Shown in pieces: positions 1-7,852 of a stretch of 64,000 nt of DNA. The notes under the pieces were generated by a model that saw only the letters and a list, made by a program, of their open reading frames with translations, was not told the origin of the DNA and did not search any database. The stretch is taken from NCBI GenBank assembly GCA_023388055.1, contig JAEWGW010000019.1, forward strand, positions 248,001 to 312,000, written 5' to 3'. Origin of the DNA: Bacillota bacterium. GTDB lineage: Bacteria > Bacillota > Bacilli > Paenibacillales > NBRC-103111. A program made the position numbers and the translations under genes. Each line of letters begins with the position of its first letter. The stretch's first letter is position 1.

Positions 1-91
1 TAGCCGATCCCACAAAAGAAATGATAAATATTCCTACACACAGCAGAATAAACATTCCTCTTTTGGTTCCCTTCTTTTTTTCATTGCTCAT
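1..91 (-). CDS. Partial small membrane protein, N-terminus only
   Basis: The frame runs off the left edge, so only the first 30 residues are visible. It starts MSNEKKKGTKRGMF, a short lysine-rich cytoplasmic head, followed by a hydrophobic stretch (ILLCVGIFIISFVG) that looks like a membrane segment or uncleaved signal anchor. A GGAGGGAAC ribosome site lies just upstream of the ATG at 89-91. Its ATG overlaps the TGA of the next upstream small gene (88-228), so the two are translationally coupled. The family is not recognised. Confidence 0.55.
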   Translation of the reverse strand, partial: MSNEKKKGTKRGMFILLCVGIFIISFVGSA

Positions 92-228
92 AAGAAGTTC
101 CCTCCGAACAATGATCCGCCGACCATCAGGTTAATAAACATTCGCACCGCAAGTCTGCCCAAAATCACTGCGATTATAATCACTACAGCCAGAATAAGCA
201 TTCGCTTCATTGTAAAGAAATATGTCAT
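88..228 (-). CDS. Small hydrophobic protein, 46 aa, unknown
   Basis: A 46-codon frame begins at the ATG complementary to 226-228, behind a GGAGAAAC ribosome site. It encodes MTYFFTMKRMLILAVVIIIA and then a short basic segment and a glycine-rich tail. One transmembrane helix is expected over residues 8-24. The TGA overlaps the ATG of the downstream partial gene in an ATGA arrangement, which argues that both small frames are real and form an operon. No function is recognised. The segment shares the low GC content of the next 2 kb. Confidence 0.5.
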   Translation of the reverse strand: MTYFFTMKRMLILAVVIIIAVILGRLAVRMFINLMVGGSLFGGNFL

Positions 229-331
229 ATGTTTCTCCTTTTCCCCTTTATCAATCTTAGATTAAAATGAGCACACTGACTGATTGAGATGTCATTTAGC
301 TTCAACCATTAGATTCAAGTGCTTAATTCAT

Positions 332-1303
332 TTATTTAAAAGATGAAGAACTTTCCTTAGTGTGATCATTCAAGTTTATCTTAGCCCCTTGATACAGGAT
401 ATTATTCTGAATTTCAGGTTCTTCTCCAACAAACGCTTTTGCAGCGTTTTCATCACCTTGTAATTGCCACATTAGCCATGCTGTAACATAACCATCTGCC
501 GAGTAGACCATCATATCGTGATCTGCGCCAACTCGCCTTGCCATTACTTTTGGTGCAATAACTTTTTCATACATGTTGTTCATCGCTTCAAATGGGATAA
601 CGACCTCTGTTTCAAAGTCTCCCTCTGTGCCTGCCAGCATCATGATTGGAATATGAATTTTAGTCAAGTCATATGGGTACCCAACCCCGCTCGCTGTTTG
701 TTCGTTAAGAGGTGAAAGGGAAACCGCTGTTTTAAAAAAATTGCTATTCTCATATGCGGTAACGGCGCTCATCACAGCTGCTCCTCCTTGGGAAAAGCCG
801 GTTATACCGATGTTTTCTGTGTCGATCTTTTGATAAAAGATACTGCTTTCATTATTGTTTTCGTCTAACATATATTGAAGAGTCAGACTAGCAGACTTCC
901 CTGTCCCTGTTCCTTTATCTTGATTTCCTACAACGACGAAACCCCAGGAAGCTAGACGATCATAAGCCGGTTTATATTTAGTTGCCTTACCGCCCGTGCC
1001 GTTTGTAATAAATACTAATGGATAGGTTCGATCAGTTAAGTCAAGCTCGCTAGGATAATAAATCGAATACCGCTTCATGGGCTTATCTATTTTTACTGTC
1101 ATACGAGATGTATCATAGCTTCCACTTTGCAAATATTGGTTCTCAATTTCACCCCCCGTTTCAATGGACTTAATATAGTCTTTACTGAGTACAGGGGCAT
1201 TGTCAGCGTACAGATATAACCCAACAACTCCTAATACAGCTACTGATAGAACAATTAAAAATACACGAATCATTTTTTTAATAAAACCATTAAACTTATT
1301 CAT
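332..1303 (-). CDS. Membrane-anchored alpha/beta hydrolase (chlorophyllase/cutinase-like)
   Basis: This 323-residue protein has an N-terminal hydrophobic helix at about residues 11-33, which would anchor it outside the membrane or act as a signal. An alpha/beta hydrolase domain follows. The nucleophile elbow GFSQGG is visible at residues 169-174 with Ser171, and a candidate catalytic histidine lies in GADHDMM near residue 265. The family includes serine esterases and polyesterase-like enzymes; the substrate cannot be read from sequence. The start has a GGGGGAG ribosome site. It is divergent from the TetR-type gene at 1581, which is the obvious candidate regulator. The tail is serine- and lysine-rich. 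Confidence 0.75.
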   Translation of the reverse strand: MNKFNGFIKKMIRVFLIVLSVAVLGVVGLYLYADNAPVLSKDYIKSIETGGEIENQYLQSGSYDTSRMTVKIDKPMKRYSIYYPSELDLTDRTYPLVFITNGTGGKATKYKPAYDRLASWGFVVVGNQDKGTGTGKSASLTLQYMLDENNNESSIFYQKIDTENIGITGFSQGGAAVMSAVTAYENSNFFKTAVSLSPLNEQTASGVGYPYDLTKIHIPIMMLAGTEGDFETEVVIPFEAMNNMYEKVIAPKVMARRVGADHDMMVYSADGYVTAWLMWQLQGDENAAKAFVGEEPEIQNNILYQGAKINLNDHTKESSSSFK

Positions 1304-1434
1304 AAGCTCCCCCAGATTTCGTTGCTTATTACGCGTTCCTACCCATTAAAAGCCGTTTAGTTATCTACCACATTGTTATTGAAAAATACGATTGATCATG
1401 CTTTATTGTTGCTTATGTTGTTTGACCATGCTCT

Positions 1435-1496
1435 AAATGTCTCCAGTTCCAATCGAGACATTTGCCCTTGACAATCTCATTTAAAAAATGTAACCT
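1435..1496. promoter_or_regulatory. Divergent promoter with candidate TetR operator
   Basis: A perfect 9-bp inverted repeat AAATGTCTC / GAGACATTT, with an 11-bp gap, occupies 1435-1463. It is followed on the plus strand by TTGACA at 1468-1473 and TAACCT at 1491-1496 with a 17-bp spacer. The arrangement suits autoregulation by the TetR protein at 1581 and control of the divergent hydrolase. The operator role is inferred. Confidence 0.45.
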
Positions 1497-1580
1497 TCGA
1501 TGTGTCAAATGTACCATCGCTTAAGGGTGAAATCAATATATATAAGGAAAATGGCACAAAACAGGAGGGATTGTTCCATC

Positions 1581-2087
1581 ATGAACAATGAAGAAAAAAA
1601 TACTTTTGTTAAAGAACAAATCACGAAAGCCGCCCTAAAGCTATTAATGCAATTCGAACCTTCTCAAATATCTGTAAGTCAGATAACCACAGAAGCACAA
1701 GTTAGCAGAAATTCATTTTACCGCAATTACGTCGACAAAGAGGATATCTTATTGAAGTACATAAAGAACTTAATTTTGAAATGGGATTCAGAATATCAAT
1801 TAATAAATAATGTTTCCAATGCGGAGCTATATGGAAATTTGTTTAAGCACTTAAAAGAAAATGGCGAATTTTATCTTTTGCTAAAAAAACGTAATTTATT
1901 TCACCTATTTTTAAACACGTTTATAGAACTTTATGGAGCCAAAAGTGAACATGACAATATGACCGCCTATGTTACGTCTTTTATAACCTACGGAACTTAT
2001 GGCTGGATTGAAGAATGGATTGGCCGCGGCATGCAAGAATCAGCGGAGACCATGTCGGTACTCCTTTCCTCACATGGGATGAAGTGA
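1581..2087 (+). CDS. TetR/AcrR family transcriptional regulator
   Basis: The start at the ATG of 1581 is chosen because AGGAGGG sits about 10 bases upstream; an in-frame extension back to 1500 has no such site. The 168-residue product has a TetR-type N-terminal helix-turn-helix at about residues 22-50 (ISVSQITTEAQVSRNSFYRN) and a variable C-terminal domain containing the W-x-E-E-W segment typical of small TetR proteins that resemble DhaS or YbiH types. TetR proteins are ligand-released repressors. It is divergent from the hydrolase gene at 332-1303. The low GC content matches the hydrolase rather than the genes that follow. Confidence 0.8.
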   Translation: MNNEEKNTFVKEQITKAALKLLMQFEPSQISVSQITTEAQVSRNSFYRNYVDKEDILLKYIKNLILKWDSEYQLINNVSNAELYGNLFKHLKENGEFYLLLKKRNLFHLFLNTFIELYGAKSEHDNMTAYVTSFITYGTYGWIEEWIGRGMQESAETMSVLLSSHGMK

Positions 2088-2217
2088 GGTTTGCAATTAG
2101 ACAAAGTATACATCTCGTGGAAGATTTAGCTTATTCAAACCTTTCTTAACCTTTGCTTTGCGATTCCTTTGTACTTGCTCTGTATAATTCGATATGTAAA
2201 GCAGAGGAGGGAATGGC

Positions 2218-3086
2218 ATGGATTATTTATTAAGCACCAACTGCCTGACGAAACAGTATGGCAAATATAAAGCGGTAAGTGACATCAGCCTGCATATCAA
2301 GCGGGGGGATATTTACGGATTAATCGGACGTAACGGAGCGGGGAAAACCACCATTCTGAAGATGATCAGCGGTCTGGCTGCACCAACCCGGGGGGGATAT
2401 TCCATTTTCGGCAAAAGCGGAAAGGCAGCGGATGCCATGAAATCGCGCATCGGTACGCTGATTGAGCAGCCCGGATTATATTTGAATATGACCGCGGCCG
2501 AGAATCTGACCATTAAATGCTTGGCCTTGGGGGTAAACCGCCGCGGCTATGTGGAGGAACTGCTCTGTACTGTGGGTTTGGCTGAGGTGAAGAACAAAAA
2601 AACGAAACAATTCTCCTTAGGAATGAAGCAGAGATTGGGCATTGCCCTTGCACTGGTGGGTGATCCAGATCTGATTGTGCTGGATGAGCCGATTAACGGC
2701 CTTGACCCCCAAGGCATTGTAGAAGTACGGGAAACCCTGGCCCGGTTAAATAAAGAGCGGGACATTACGATCATCATCCGGACCTGGCCTCGCTGTTCGG
2801 AACACAGCTTCTGCTGCATGCTGCATTCAGCATGACCTTCGGGATTATCATCAGCAGCGGAATCGTCAGCATCGCCTATCTTGGGGTCAATAAGCTGGTA
2901 AGCATGCTGGGCGGGAGGGCGTCCGGATTTGATATCAGCAGCTATATGCTGGAGAATAACATCAATGCCATCCATATTGGCAGCACCGGAATGATCCTGA
3001 CGAGGGCTTTGATTGTGGGAGCGGCATTTTTGCTGGCGGCGGGTGCAAGCTCCATGCTTCTTATGAAAAAACGCGATATCCGGTAA
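2218..3086 (+). pseudogene. Bacitracin-type ABC ATPase fused by deletion to its permease remnant
   Basis: From 2218 the frame encodes a BcrA-like ABC ATPase with Walker A (GRNGAGKTT), signature (FSLGMKQRLGIA) and Walker B (LIVLDEP). It keeps ABC homology only to about 2778 (ERDITIII). It then runs into unrelated codons and stops at 2835, before the switch-histidine region. In another frame, from about 2781 to 3086, the sequence encodes the C-terminal end of an ABC-2 type permease with two hydrophobic segments and a basic MKKRDIR end. The simplest reading is one deletion that removed the ATPase C-terminus, the intergenic region and the permease N-terminus. A functional exporter is unlikely. 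The start has an AGGAGGG site, and TATAAT is at 2183. Confidence 0.8.
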
Positions 3087-3097
3087 GAAAGGGGCAG

Positions 3098-4015
3098 GTG
3101 ACTCCTATGGTGATATGGACTGTTTTGGCGAGTTTGACGGCTTTAGGTGCGGTCAAAATACTTATTGCTTACCGCAGGATGATCAAAAAAATAGGCCGTC
3201 AATTATCGTTTTTGCAGACACATAAAACCAATATGAAGCTCACCTATGACCTGCCCTTTGCGGAGCTGAATGAGCTCTCGGACCGGATTAACGGAATACT
3301 GGATTTGATGCGGGAAACCGAACGCCGCGCGCGTTCCGGCGAAGACAATATTAAGGAAATCATCACCAGTCTTTCTCATGACATCCGGACTCCGCTAACC
3401 TCCATGGACGGATATTTCCAGCTGCTTGCGGAAAGTGGGACGGACAAGGAGCGGCTGCATTACATTGCCATTATACAAGGCCGGATTAAGAGTCTGAAGG
3501 ATTTATTGGAGGAGCTGTTTACCTTCACCAAGCTTCAGAATGAAAGCTATACCCTGGATTTGAATGAGGTGGATATGACCAAAGCCGTCTATAATGCTGT
3601 CTTCCAGTTTTATGAGGATTTCAAAAGCAGAGGGATTGAACCGGTGGTGGAGCTCAGCGAAAGCCGGCTAATGGTGCAGGGTAATGCGGAGGCCCTCCAT
3701 CGCGTATTCCAGAATATCCTTAAAAATGCGTTGGTCCACGGGAGCGGGGGAATTCGGATTTCGCTTTTAACGGAAGGGAATGCGGCACTGTTTATTTGCT
3801 CCAATACCGTGCAGAACTCTGCTGAAATGGATATGACCAAGGTATTCACCCGGTTTTATAAAGCCCGTACCCATTCCTCCACAGGCCTTGGACTCTCCAT
3901 TGCCAAAGGTTTGGTGGAGCGGATGGGCGGGGAGATTTCAGCGGAGCTGGAAAATGGTGTATTTTCCGTTCGATTGAAAATTCCTTGTGATAACAGCCAT
4001 TCTAACAAACATTAA
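3098..4015 (+). CDS. Sensor histidine kinase, orphan (BcrS-like)
   Basis: A 305-residue membrane kinase. One N-terminal membrane helix spans about residues 4-24. A linker follows, then a HisKA dimerisation domain with the phospho-acceptor in SLSHDIRTPL (His94 in this numbering), and a HATPase_c domain with N-box NILKNALVHG and G-box TGLGLSIAKGL. The GTG at 3098 starts this frame, but the ATG at 3107 is better spaced from the GGGG site at 3091 and may be the true start. It lies 11 bases after the broken ABC remnant. In related bacitracin-resistance loci a response regulator precedes the kinase; none is present here, so the partner is missing or elsewhere. Confidence 0.8.
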   Translation: MTPMVIWTVLASLTALGAVKILIAYRRMIKKIGRQLSFLQTHKTNMKLTYDLPFAELNELSDRINGILDLMRETERRARSGEDNIKEIITSLSHDIRTPLTSMDGYFQLLAESGTDKERLHYIAIIQGRIKSLKDLLEELFTFTKLQNESYTLDLNEVDMTKAVYNAVFQFYEDFKSRGIEPVVELSESRLMVQGNAEALHRVFQNILKNALVHGSGGIRISLLTEGNAALFICSNTVQNSAEMDMTKVFTRFYKARTHSSTGLGLSIAKGLVERMGGEISAELENGVFSVRLKIPCDNSHSNKH

Positions 4016-4028
4016 GCAGAGGAAAGTA

Positions 4029-4082
4029 TAAATAAGCTCCCAAGCTCCTCTGGAAACCCGGCTGGAGCTGGGAGCTTATTTA
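4029..4082. terminator. Bidirectional terminator
   Basis: Inverted arms AAATAAGCTCCCAAGCTCC and GGAGCTGGGAGCTTATTT pair with one bulge around a 15-base loop. The hairpin lies between the convergent kinase (+) and HD-GYP gene (-). Confidence 0.75.
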
Positions 4083-4089
4083 TTCTCAG

Positions 4090-5178
4090 CTACCCTAAAA
4101 CCTCCTGAATTTTCACATCCAGCACCTTGCTCAGGTCCATAAACTCGTCATTCTCCAGCACGATGAGGGGCTGTGTGGGATAGTTGACGTTGGTCAGCAG
4201 GATTTTGCCGCGGCGGCCGTCGGAGAGGATCACGTCGCACCCGGTTTGCCGGACTAGGATCAGATCTAGGAAGGTAATGCCGATGACCGAGTCCAGCTTG
4301 TTGCGGAGAATCTGCTGGTGGATCTCCTCTACTGCATCAAAAAAGGTGAACGCCGGCCGGTGGGGCCGGTCGGAGGTCAAGGCCATGTACACGTCGGCCA
4401 AGGCAATAATTTTGCTGAAGCGGCTGATCTGATCCCCCTTCTTGGCGCTGGGGTAACCGCTGCCGTCCTCCCGTTCGTGATGCTCCAGGGCAACAGCCGC
4501 AATCCGCTGGTCCACACCGGACTTGGTTAACAGCTCATGACCCAGCACCGTGTGCTGCTTCATGATTGCATAGTCATGGGTGTCGAATCGGGCGGCTTTA
4601 TTAATGAGAGAGGAGGGCAGCTGAACAGAGCCGATATCGTACAGAATGGCTGCGGTGGATAGAAGGGCCAACTCCTCCTCATCCATCTGGAGCCGTTTGC
4701 CCAGGGCGGTTGCCATAACGGCTACGCCGAGAATCTGCTTGTACCGGTAATCTCCCTGGTCCTTCAGCTCGGTGAATACCTGGAACATATTGTACCGCAT
4801 AGCGGTTTCCCGGATATACGGCAGTATCTTTTCTTCCACCTGCTCCAGGGGAACGAGGCTGTTCTGATGCACGAAGAAGTCGATGTGGTTCAGATGCTCT
4901 CCCGCCAGCCTCGCTTTTTCCCGGGTGTCCGCCGCATTCCCGCCAAGAACCTCCTCCTCCGGTGTAAGCTCCGGTTCAGGCTCCGTCTCTGTCTCCGGCT
5001 CAGGCTCTTGTACCTCCACTGCCTCCACATCCGCAGCTTTAATTTTGAAATTGGCCAGCTTCTCGATATGGCTTGGCAGGAGAATGGTCCCTTCACCGAT
5101 AAGCATTGTTCCTTTGGCACCGTAAATACTTGCTGTCAGTTGTTTCCCGATTAATTCTTCATACTCTTTGGCCGGCAT
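4090..5178 (-). CDS. HD-GYP-type protein with degenerate HD motif
   Basis: This 362-residue soluble protein has a short N-terminal domain, an acidic proline-glutamate linker (EPEPETETEPEPE) at about residues 57-73, and an HD-GYP domain in the second half. The HHEREDGSGYP signature is present. The usual HDIGK motif reads LYDIGS, so the metal-binding histidine is a tyrosine and the lysine a serine. HD-GYP proteins hydrolyse cyclic di-GMP; this one may be inactive or a binding protein. It ends next to a bidirectional terminator. A diguanylate cyclase gene lies 3 kb away. The start has an AGGTATAC region upstream and is uncertain by a few codons. Confidence 0.8.
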   Translation of the reverse strand: MPAKEYEELIGKQLTASIYGAKGTMLIGEGTILLPSHIEKLANFKIKAADVEAVEVQEPEPETETEPEPELTPEEEVLGGNAADTREKARLAGEHLNHIDFFVHQNSLVPLEQVEEKILPYIRETAMRYNMFQVFTELKDQGDYRYKQILGVAVMATALGKRLQMDEEELALLSTAAILYDIGSVQLPSSLINKAARFDTHDYAIMKQHTVLGHELLTKSGVDQRIAAVALEHHEREDGSGYPSAKKGDQISRFSKIIALADVYMALTSDRPHRPAFTFFDAVEEIHQQILRNKLDSVIGITFLDLILVRQTGCDVILSDGRRGKILLTNVNYPTQPLIVLENDEFMDLSKVLDVKIQEVLG

Positions 5179-5401
5179 GAAAGTATACCTCCCGAGGTCT
5201 TATGATATTTGGCATATAAATCCGGGATTTCGGATACGTGCTGCGCATAAAAGCATGAAAAATTTTCGGTAAAACCGAAGGCTTTCATTAGGTGAAAAGA
5301 AAAAATGAATCGGGAGTAGCATATGCCTCCTGTCTCAATTGGGATTTTTCCATGAAATTGGCACTAGATGACGGTTTGGCCTGGGTATTTCTCCCCTAGG
5401 G

Positions 5402-5440
5402 AAAAAGCCCCCGCTGTTTAGGGCGGGGACAGGGGCTTTA
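5402..5440 (-). terminator. Terminator of the methyltransferase operon
   Basis: On the minus strand, AAAGCCCC and GGGGGCTTTTT pair around a GC-rich inner stem, followed by a T run. It is placed directly after the stop of the gene at 5447-6223. Confidence 0.65.
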
Positions 5441-5446
5441 TCTATT

Positions 5447-6223
5447 CTAGACACTTTTCCGGCTGCAGACGGCAATATATTTCATGCCGTTGGAGGCATT
5501 GAAGAAGGCGTACATCCGCTTGAACTGCTGCCGGTTTTCGGCCTTCAGCCCGTTTTTGAAAATCCGGAGGGCTCCCCAAAAACCCTCGTCCCGGATCAGT
5601 CCAAGAGGCTTCATAAGGGACATGGAGCCGGAAGCATGGGTCACCTTGTGGAAGCCGGCCCCGTAGAACAGCTGCTCCCACTGCATCAACGGCAGAGGCT
5701 CCACCCGGACATGGATGGTGTGATGCAGCTCGGACAGGGAATCCGCCGCCTGATCCTTGGTCAGGGTAATATCATGGGTCAGCAGCAGCCCTCCAGGCTT
5801 CAGTACCCGGTGATATTCAGCCACCGCCTTTTGTTTAGCCGGGCCGTTCAGCATGGTGAGCATGGCTTCGTTGATGATCACATCGAAGCTTTCATCCTCA
5901 AAGGGCAGACTCATGGCATTGCCCTGCTGCACCTGAATGTATGCCTCCAGATTGGCCTCGCGGATATTCCTGCGGGCCTTCTCCAGTGCCCGGGTATCCA
6001 TATCAATGCCGGTGATACGGCATTGATATTGGCGCGCCAGCTGGATGGAGGTGGTGCACATGTTGCAGGCCACCTCCAGCACACGGCTGTCTTTATTCAG
6101 CTGAGCCTGCTGGATGAGCCAATTGGTGGCGGCAACTCCGCCGGGACGGAGTCTTTTTTTGCCCAGCTTGGCAAGGAAGTTATGGCCGACTTCCTTCTTC
6201 ATAGGGGCTGCTTCCTTATTCAT
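5447..6223 (-). CDS. Class I SAM-dependent methyltransferase
   Basis: A 258-residue Rossmann-fold methyltransferase. Motif I is VLEVACNMCTTSIQLA, where the usual glycine-rich loop reads ACNMC. The acidic motif is GIDMD, and motif IV lies in FDVIINEAMLTM. The domain spans about residues 30-170, followed by a C-terminal extension that may hold the acceptor site. Its ATG overlaps the end of the upstream cupin gene by 8 bases, so it is translationally coupled. The acceptor is unknown. With the two cupin genes and the divergent Crp/Fnr gene it forms a small regulated locus behind a Fur-box-like site. Confidence 0.75.
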   Translation of the reverse strand: MNKEAAPMKKEVGHNFLAKLGKKRLRPGGVAATNWLIQQAQLNKDSRVLEVACNMCTTSIQLARQYQCRITGIDMDTRALEKARRNIREANLEAYIQVQQGNAMSLPFEDESFDVIINEAMLTMLNGPAKQKAVAEYHRVLKPGGLLLTHDITLTKDQAADSLSELHHTIHVRVEPLPLMQWEQLFYGAGFHKVTHASGSMSLMKPLGLIRDEGFWGALRIFKNGLKAENRQQFKRMYAFFNASNGMKYIAVCSRKSV

Positions 6224-6569
6224 TGGGCTTCACCACCACCAGCAGCATCTGGAAAGCCTCTACTGCGTATAGGGCATGGGGCACATTGGCGGGCATAATG
6301 ATGGTTTCACCGGAGCGGACGGTGTATTTGTCTGTCCCGATGGTGATTTCCGTTTCCCCCGAAAGCACATTGACCATGGCATCCCCCGGCGAGGAGTGGC
6401 CGCCAATGGAGGAGCCTTTGTCCAGAGACAAAAGGGTCATGGCCAGGCTGGGGCGCTGCACCAGCGTCAGGCTGGAAACCTGCTGGTCTTCAACGGAAAT
6501 CTGCTGCGTTAAATTCATCACAGTGGATACGGGGAGCTTTTTTATAAACTCGCCTTGATTCATCGTCAT
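6216..6569 (-). CDS. Cupin-domain protein
   Basis: A 117-residue single-cupin protein. Cupin motif 1 is GGHSSPGDAMVNVLSGE and motif 2 reads RSGETIIMPANVPHAL. Metal ligands of motif 1 are partly retained (His in GGHSS), and motif 2 keeps its histidine (PHAL). The family often binds a metal or small ligand. The start has an AGGAGGA site 8 bases upstream. It overlaps the methyltransferase start and follows the second cupin by 33 bases, so the three genes read as one operon. Substrate unknown. Confidence 0.75.
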   Translation of the reverse strand: MTMNQGEFIKKLPVSTVMNLTQQISVEDQQVSSLTLVQRPSLAMTLLSLDKGSSIGGHSSPGDAMVNVLSGETEITIGTDKYTVRSGETIIMPANVPHALYAVEAFQMLLVVVKPNE

Positions 6570-6602
6570 TCGAACATTCCTCCTGGGTATTGTTGTAGTC
6601 GA

Positions 6603-6941
6603 TTAATATCGGATTTTTAGAAAGATGCAGCCGCTCTCAGCCGCATATTCATGCCAGGTGCCCGCCGCCACAAAAATGGATTCTCCGGCCGTCAAACGGC
6701 ATGGCTCCCCGGCTGCCACCATACAAAGCTCACCCTTCAGCACATGGATGAATTGGCCTTGCGGGATGGTTTCCGGGCTGATGGTTTCCCCGCTATCCAG
6801 CGCGAACAGCTCCCATTCCTGATCTGCGGATAAGGCGGAGGGAGAGAGAGGAGGCAGGAGCTTTCTGCTTGTTATCCGGCCGGGATGGATGCGGATCAGA
6901 GCCTTCAGGTCCAACACAGTGCCTGCTGCAAGTTCGTTCAT
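6603..6941 (-). CDS. Cupin-domain protein, first gene of the operon
   Basis: The start at 6941 (MNELAAGTVLDL) is preferred over a longer frame because AAGGAAAAGGGGGAG lies just upstream. The product is 112 residues with a cupin core: GQFIHVLKGELCM for motif 1 and AGESIFVAAGTWHEYAAESG for motif 2. The motif 1 histidine (QFIHV) and the motif 2 histidine (TWHEY) are present. It is probably a small beta-barrel sensor or binding protein. It is the promoter-proximal gene of the cupin-cupin-methyltransferase operon and is divergent from the Crp/Fnr regulator. Confidence 0.7.
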   Translation of the reverse strand: MNELAAGTVLDLKALIRIHPGRITSRKLLPPLSPSALSADQEWELFALDSGETISPETIPQGQFIHVLKGELCMVAAGEPCRLTAGESIFVAAGTWHEYAAESGCIFLKIRY

Positions 6942-6960
6942 AAGCTCCCCCTTTTCCTTA

Positions 6961-7017
6961 TTGATTGATTTCCCGTGTCTGGTATAATAGAAAATAATAA
7001 TGAGAATCGTTCTCATT
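6961..7017. promoter_or_regulatory. Promoter for the Crp/Fnr gene with Fur-box-like palindrome
   Basis: On the plus strand TTGATT (6961-6966) and TATAAT (6983-6988) are 16 bases apart. Just after the expected transcription start lies AATGAGAA-TCG-TTCTCATT (6999-7017). Its core TGAGAATCGTTCTCA matches the bacillar Fur consensus TGATAATNATTATCA at 11 of 14 defined positions. The same site would lie inside the divergent promoter for the cupin operon. Iron control of both directions is inferred. Confidence 0.6.
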
Positions 7018-7050
7018 TAGGAGAATTGTAGCAGAGTGCGGGTGATAACT

Positions 7051-7068
7051 CTGTTGCCATGGCAACAG
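7051..7068. promoter_or_regulatory. Perfect 18-bp palindrome over the leader
   Basis: CTGTTGCCATGGCAACAG is a perfect palindrome ending inside the AGGAGG ribosome site (7067-7072) of the Crp/Fnr gene. It may be an autoregulatory operator of that protein, or an RNA hairpin that masks the ribosome site. Both readings are inferred. Confidence 0.5.
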
Positions 7069-7082
7069 GAGGCGGATAAAAG

Positions 7083-7775
7083 TTGCAAAAGAATTTCAAA
7101 ACCATAAGCGGTACAACGTTGTTCAAGGGGTTTGCGGAATCCGAGGTGCAGACGGCTTTGAATTGTCTGGGCGGCACTATCCGGAGCTTCGTGAGGAAGG
7201 ATATTATCTTCCGGGCGGATGAGGTGCTGGATGAAGCGGGGATTATCTTACAGGGTCAGGTGCTGCTGTGCAGGGAGAATATCTCCGGGATGAGGTCGAT
7301 TTTTTCGGTGCTGGGGCAGGGGGGCATTATGGGGGAAACGGCTCTTGGCCTGGTCCGGGAGCACAGTGGCTATGAAGCCGTAGCCGGCTCGGATTGCAGT
7401 ATTCTGTTTATCCAAATGAACAAGATTGTGCGTCCCGGCCGTCCAACCTGCCATCTGCGGGGCCGGGTGATTGAGAACATGATGGCGCTGCTGCTGGAGA
7501 ATAACCGGACGATTTATCAGAAGCTGGATCTGGTCTCCCACAAGTCTCTGCGGGACCGGATCCTTCATTATCTGAGCCTGCAGGCTAGGAAGAATAATAA
7601 CGTCTCCTTCGAAATTCCCTTCTCCCGCAGCGATCTGGCAGATTATCTGACGGTTGACCGCAGCGCCCTCTCCCGGGAGCTGCAGCGGATGGCGAAGGAG
7701 GGGCTGATCCGGTTTTCCAAAAGCAGCTTTGAGCTCTTGGATCCGGATGAGCAGCTGAAGTTCAGCGATTTCTGA
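7083..7775 (+). CDS. Crp/Fnr family transcriptional regulator
   Basis: The TTG start at 7083 follows AGGAGG by about 10 bases. The 230-residue protein has an N-terminal cyclic-nucleotide-binding-like beta barrel (about residues 10-130, including LGQGGIMGETALG), a long dimer helix, and a C-terminal helix-turn-helix at about 180-210 (FSRSDLADYLTVDRSALSRE). No cysteine cluster for an FeS group is visible near the N-terminus, so oxygen sensing by the Fnr mechanism is not supported. It is divergent from the cupin-cupin-methyltransferase operon and is its likely regulator, itself behind a Fur-like site and an 18-bp palindrome. Confidence 0.85.
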   Translation: MQKNFKTISGTTLFKGFAESEVQTALNCLGGTIRSFVRKDIIFRADEVLDEAGIILQGQVLLCRENISGMRSIFSVLGQGGIMGETALGLVREHSGYEAVAGSDCSILFIQMNKIVRPGRPTCHLRGRVIENMMALLLENNRTIYQKLDLVSHKSLRDRILHYLSLQARKNNNVSFEIPFSRSDLADYLTVDRSALSRELQRMAKEGLIRFSKSSFELLDPDEQLKFSDF

Positions 7776-7852
7776 TGGAGGTGTACGCCATTCGGAAGAA
7801 GTGTTTGGCTACCGAATCTGAGAAACTCTATTTCCCGAAAATGGACATAGTA

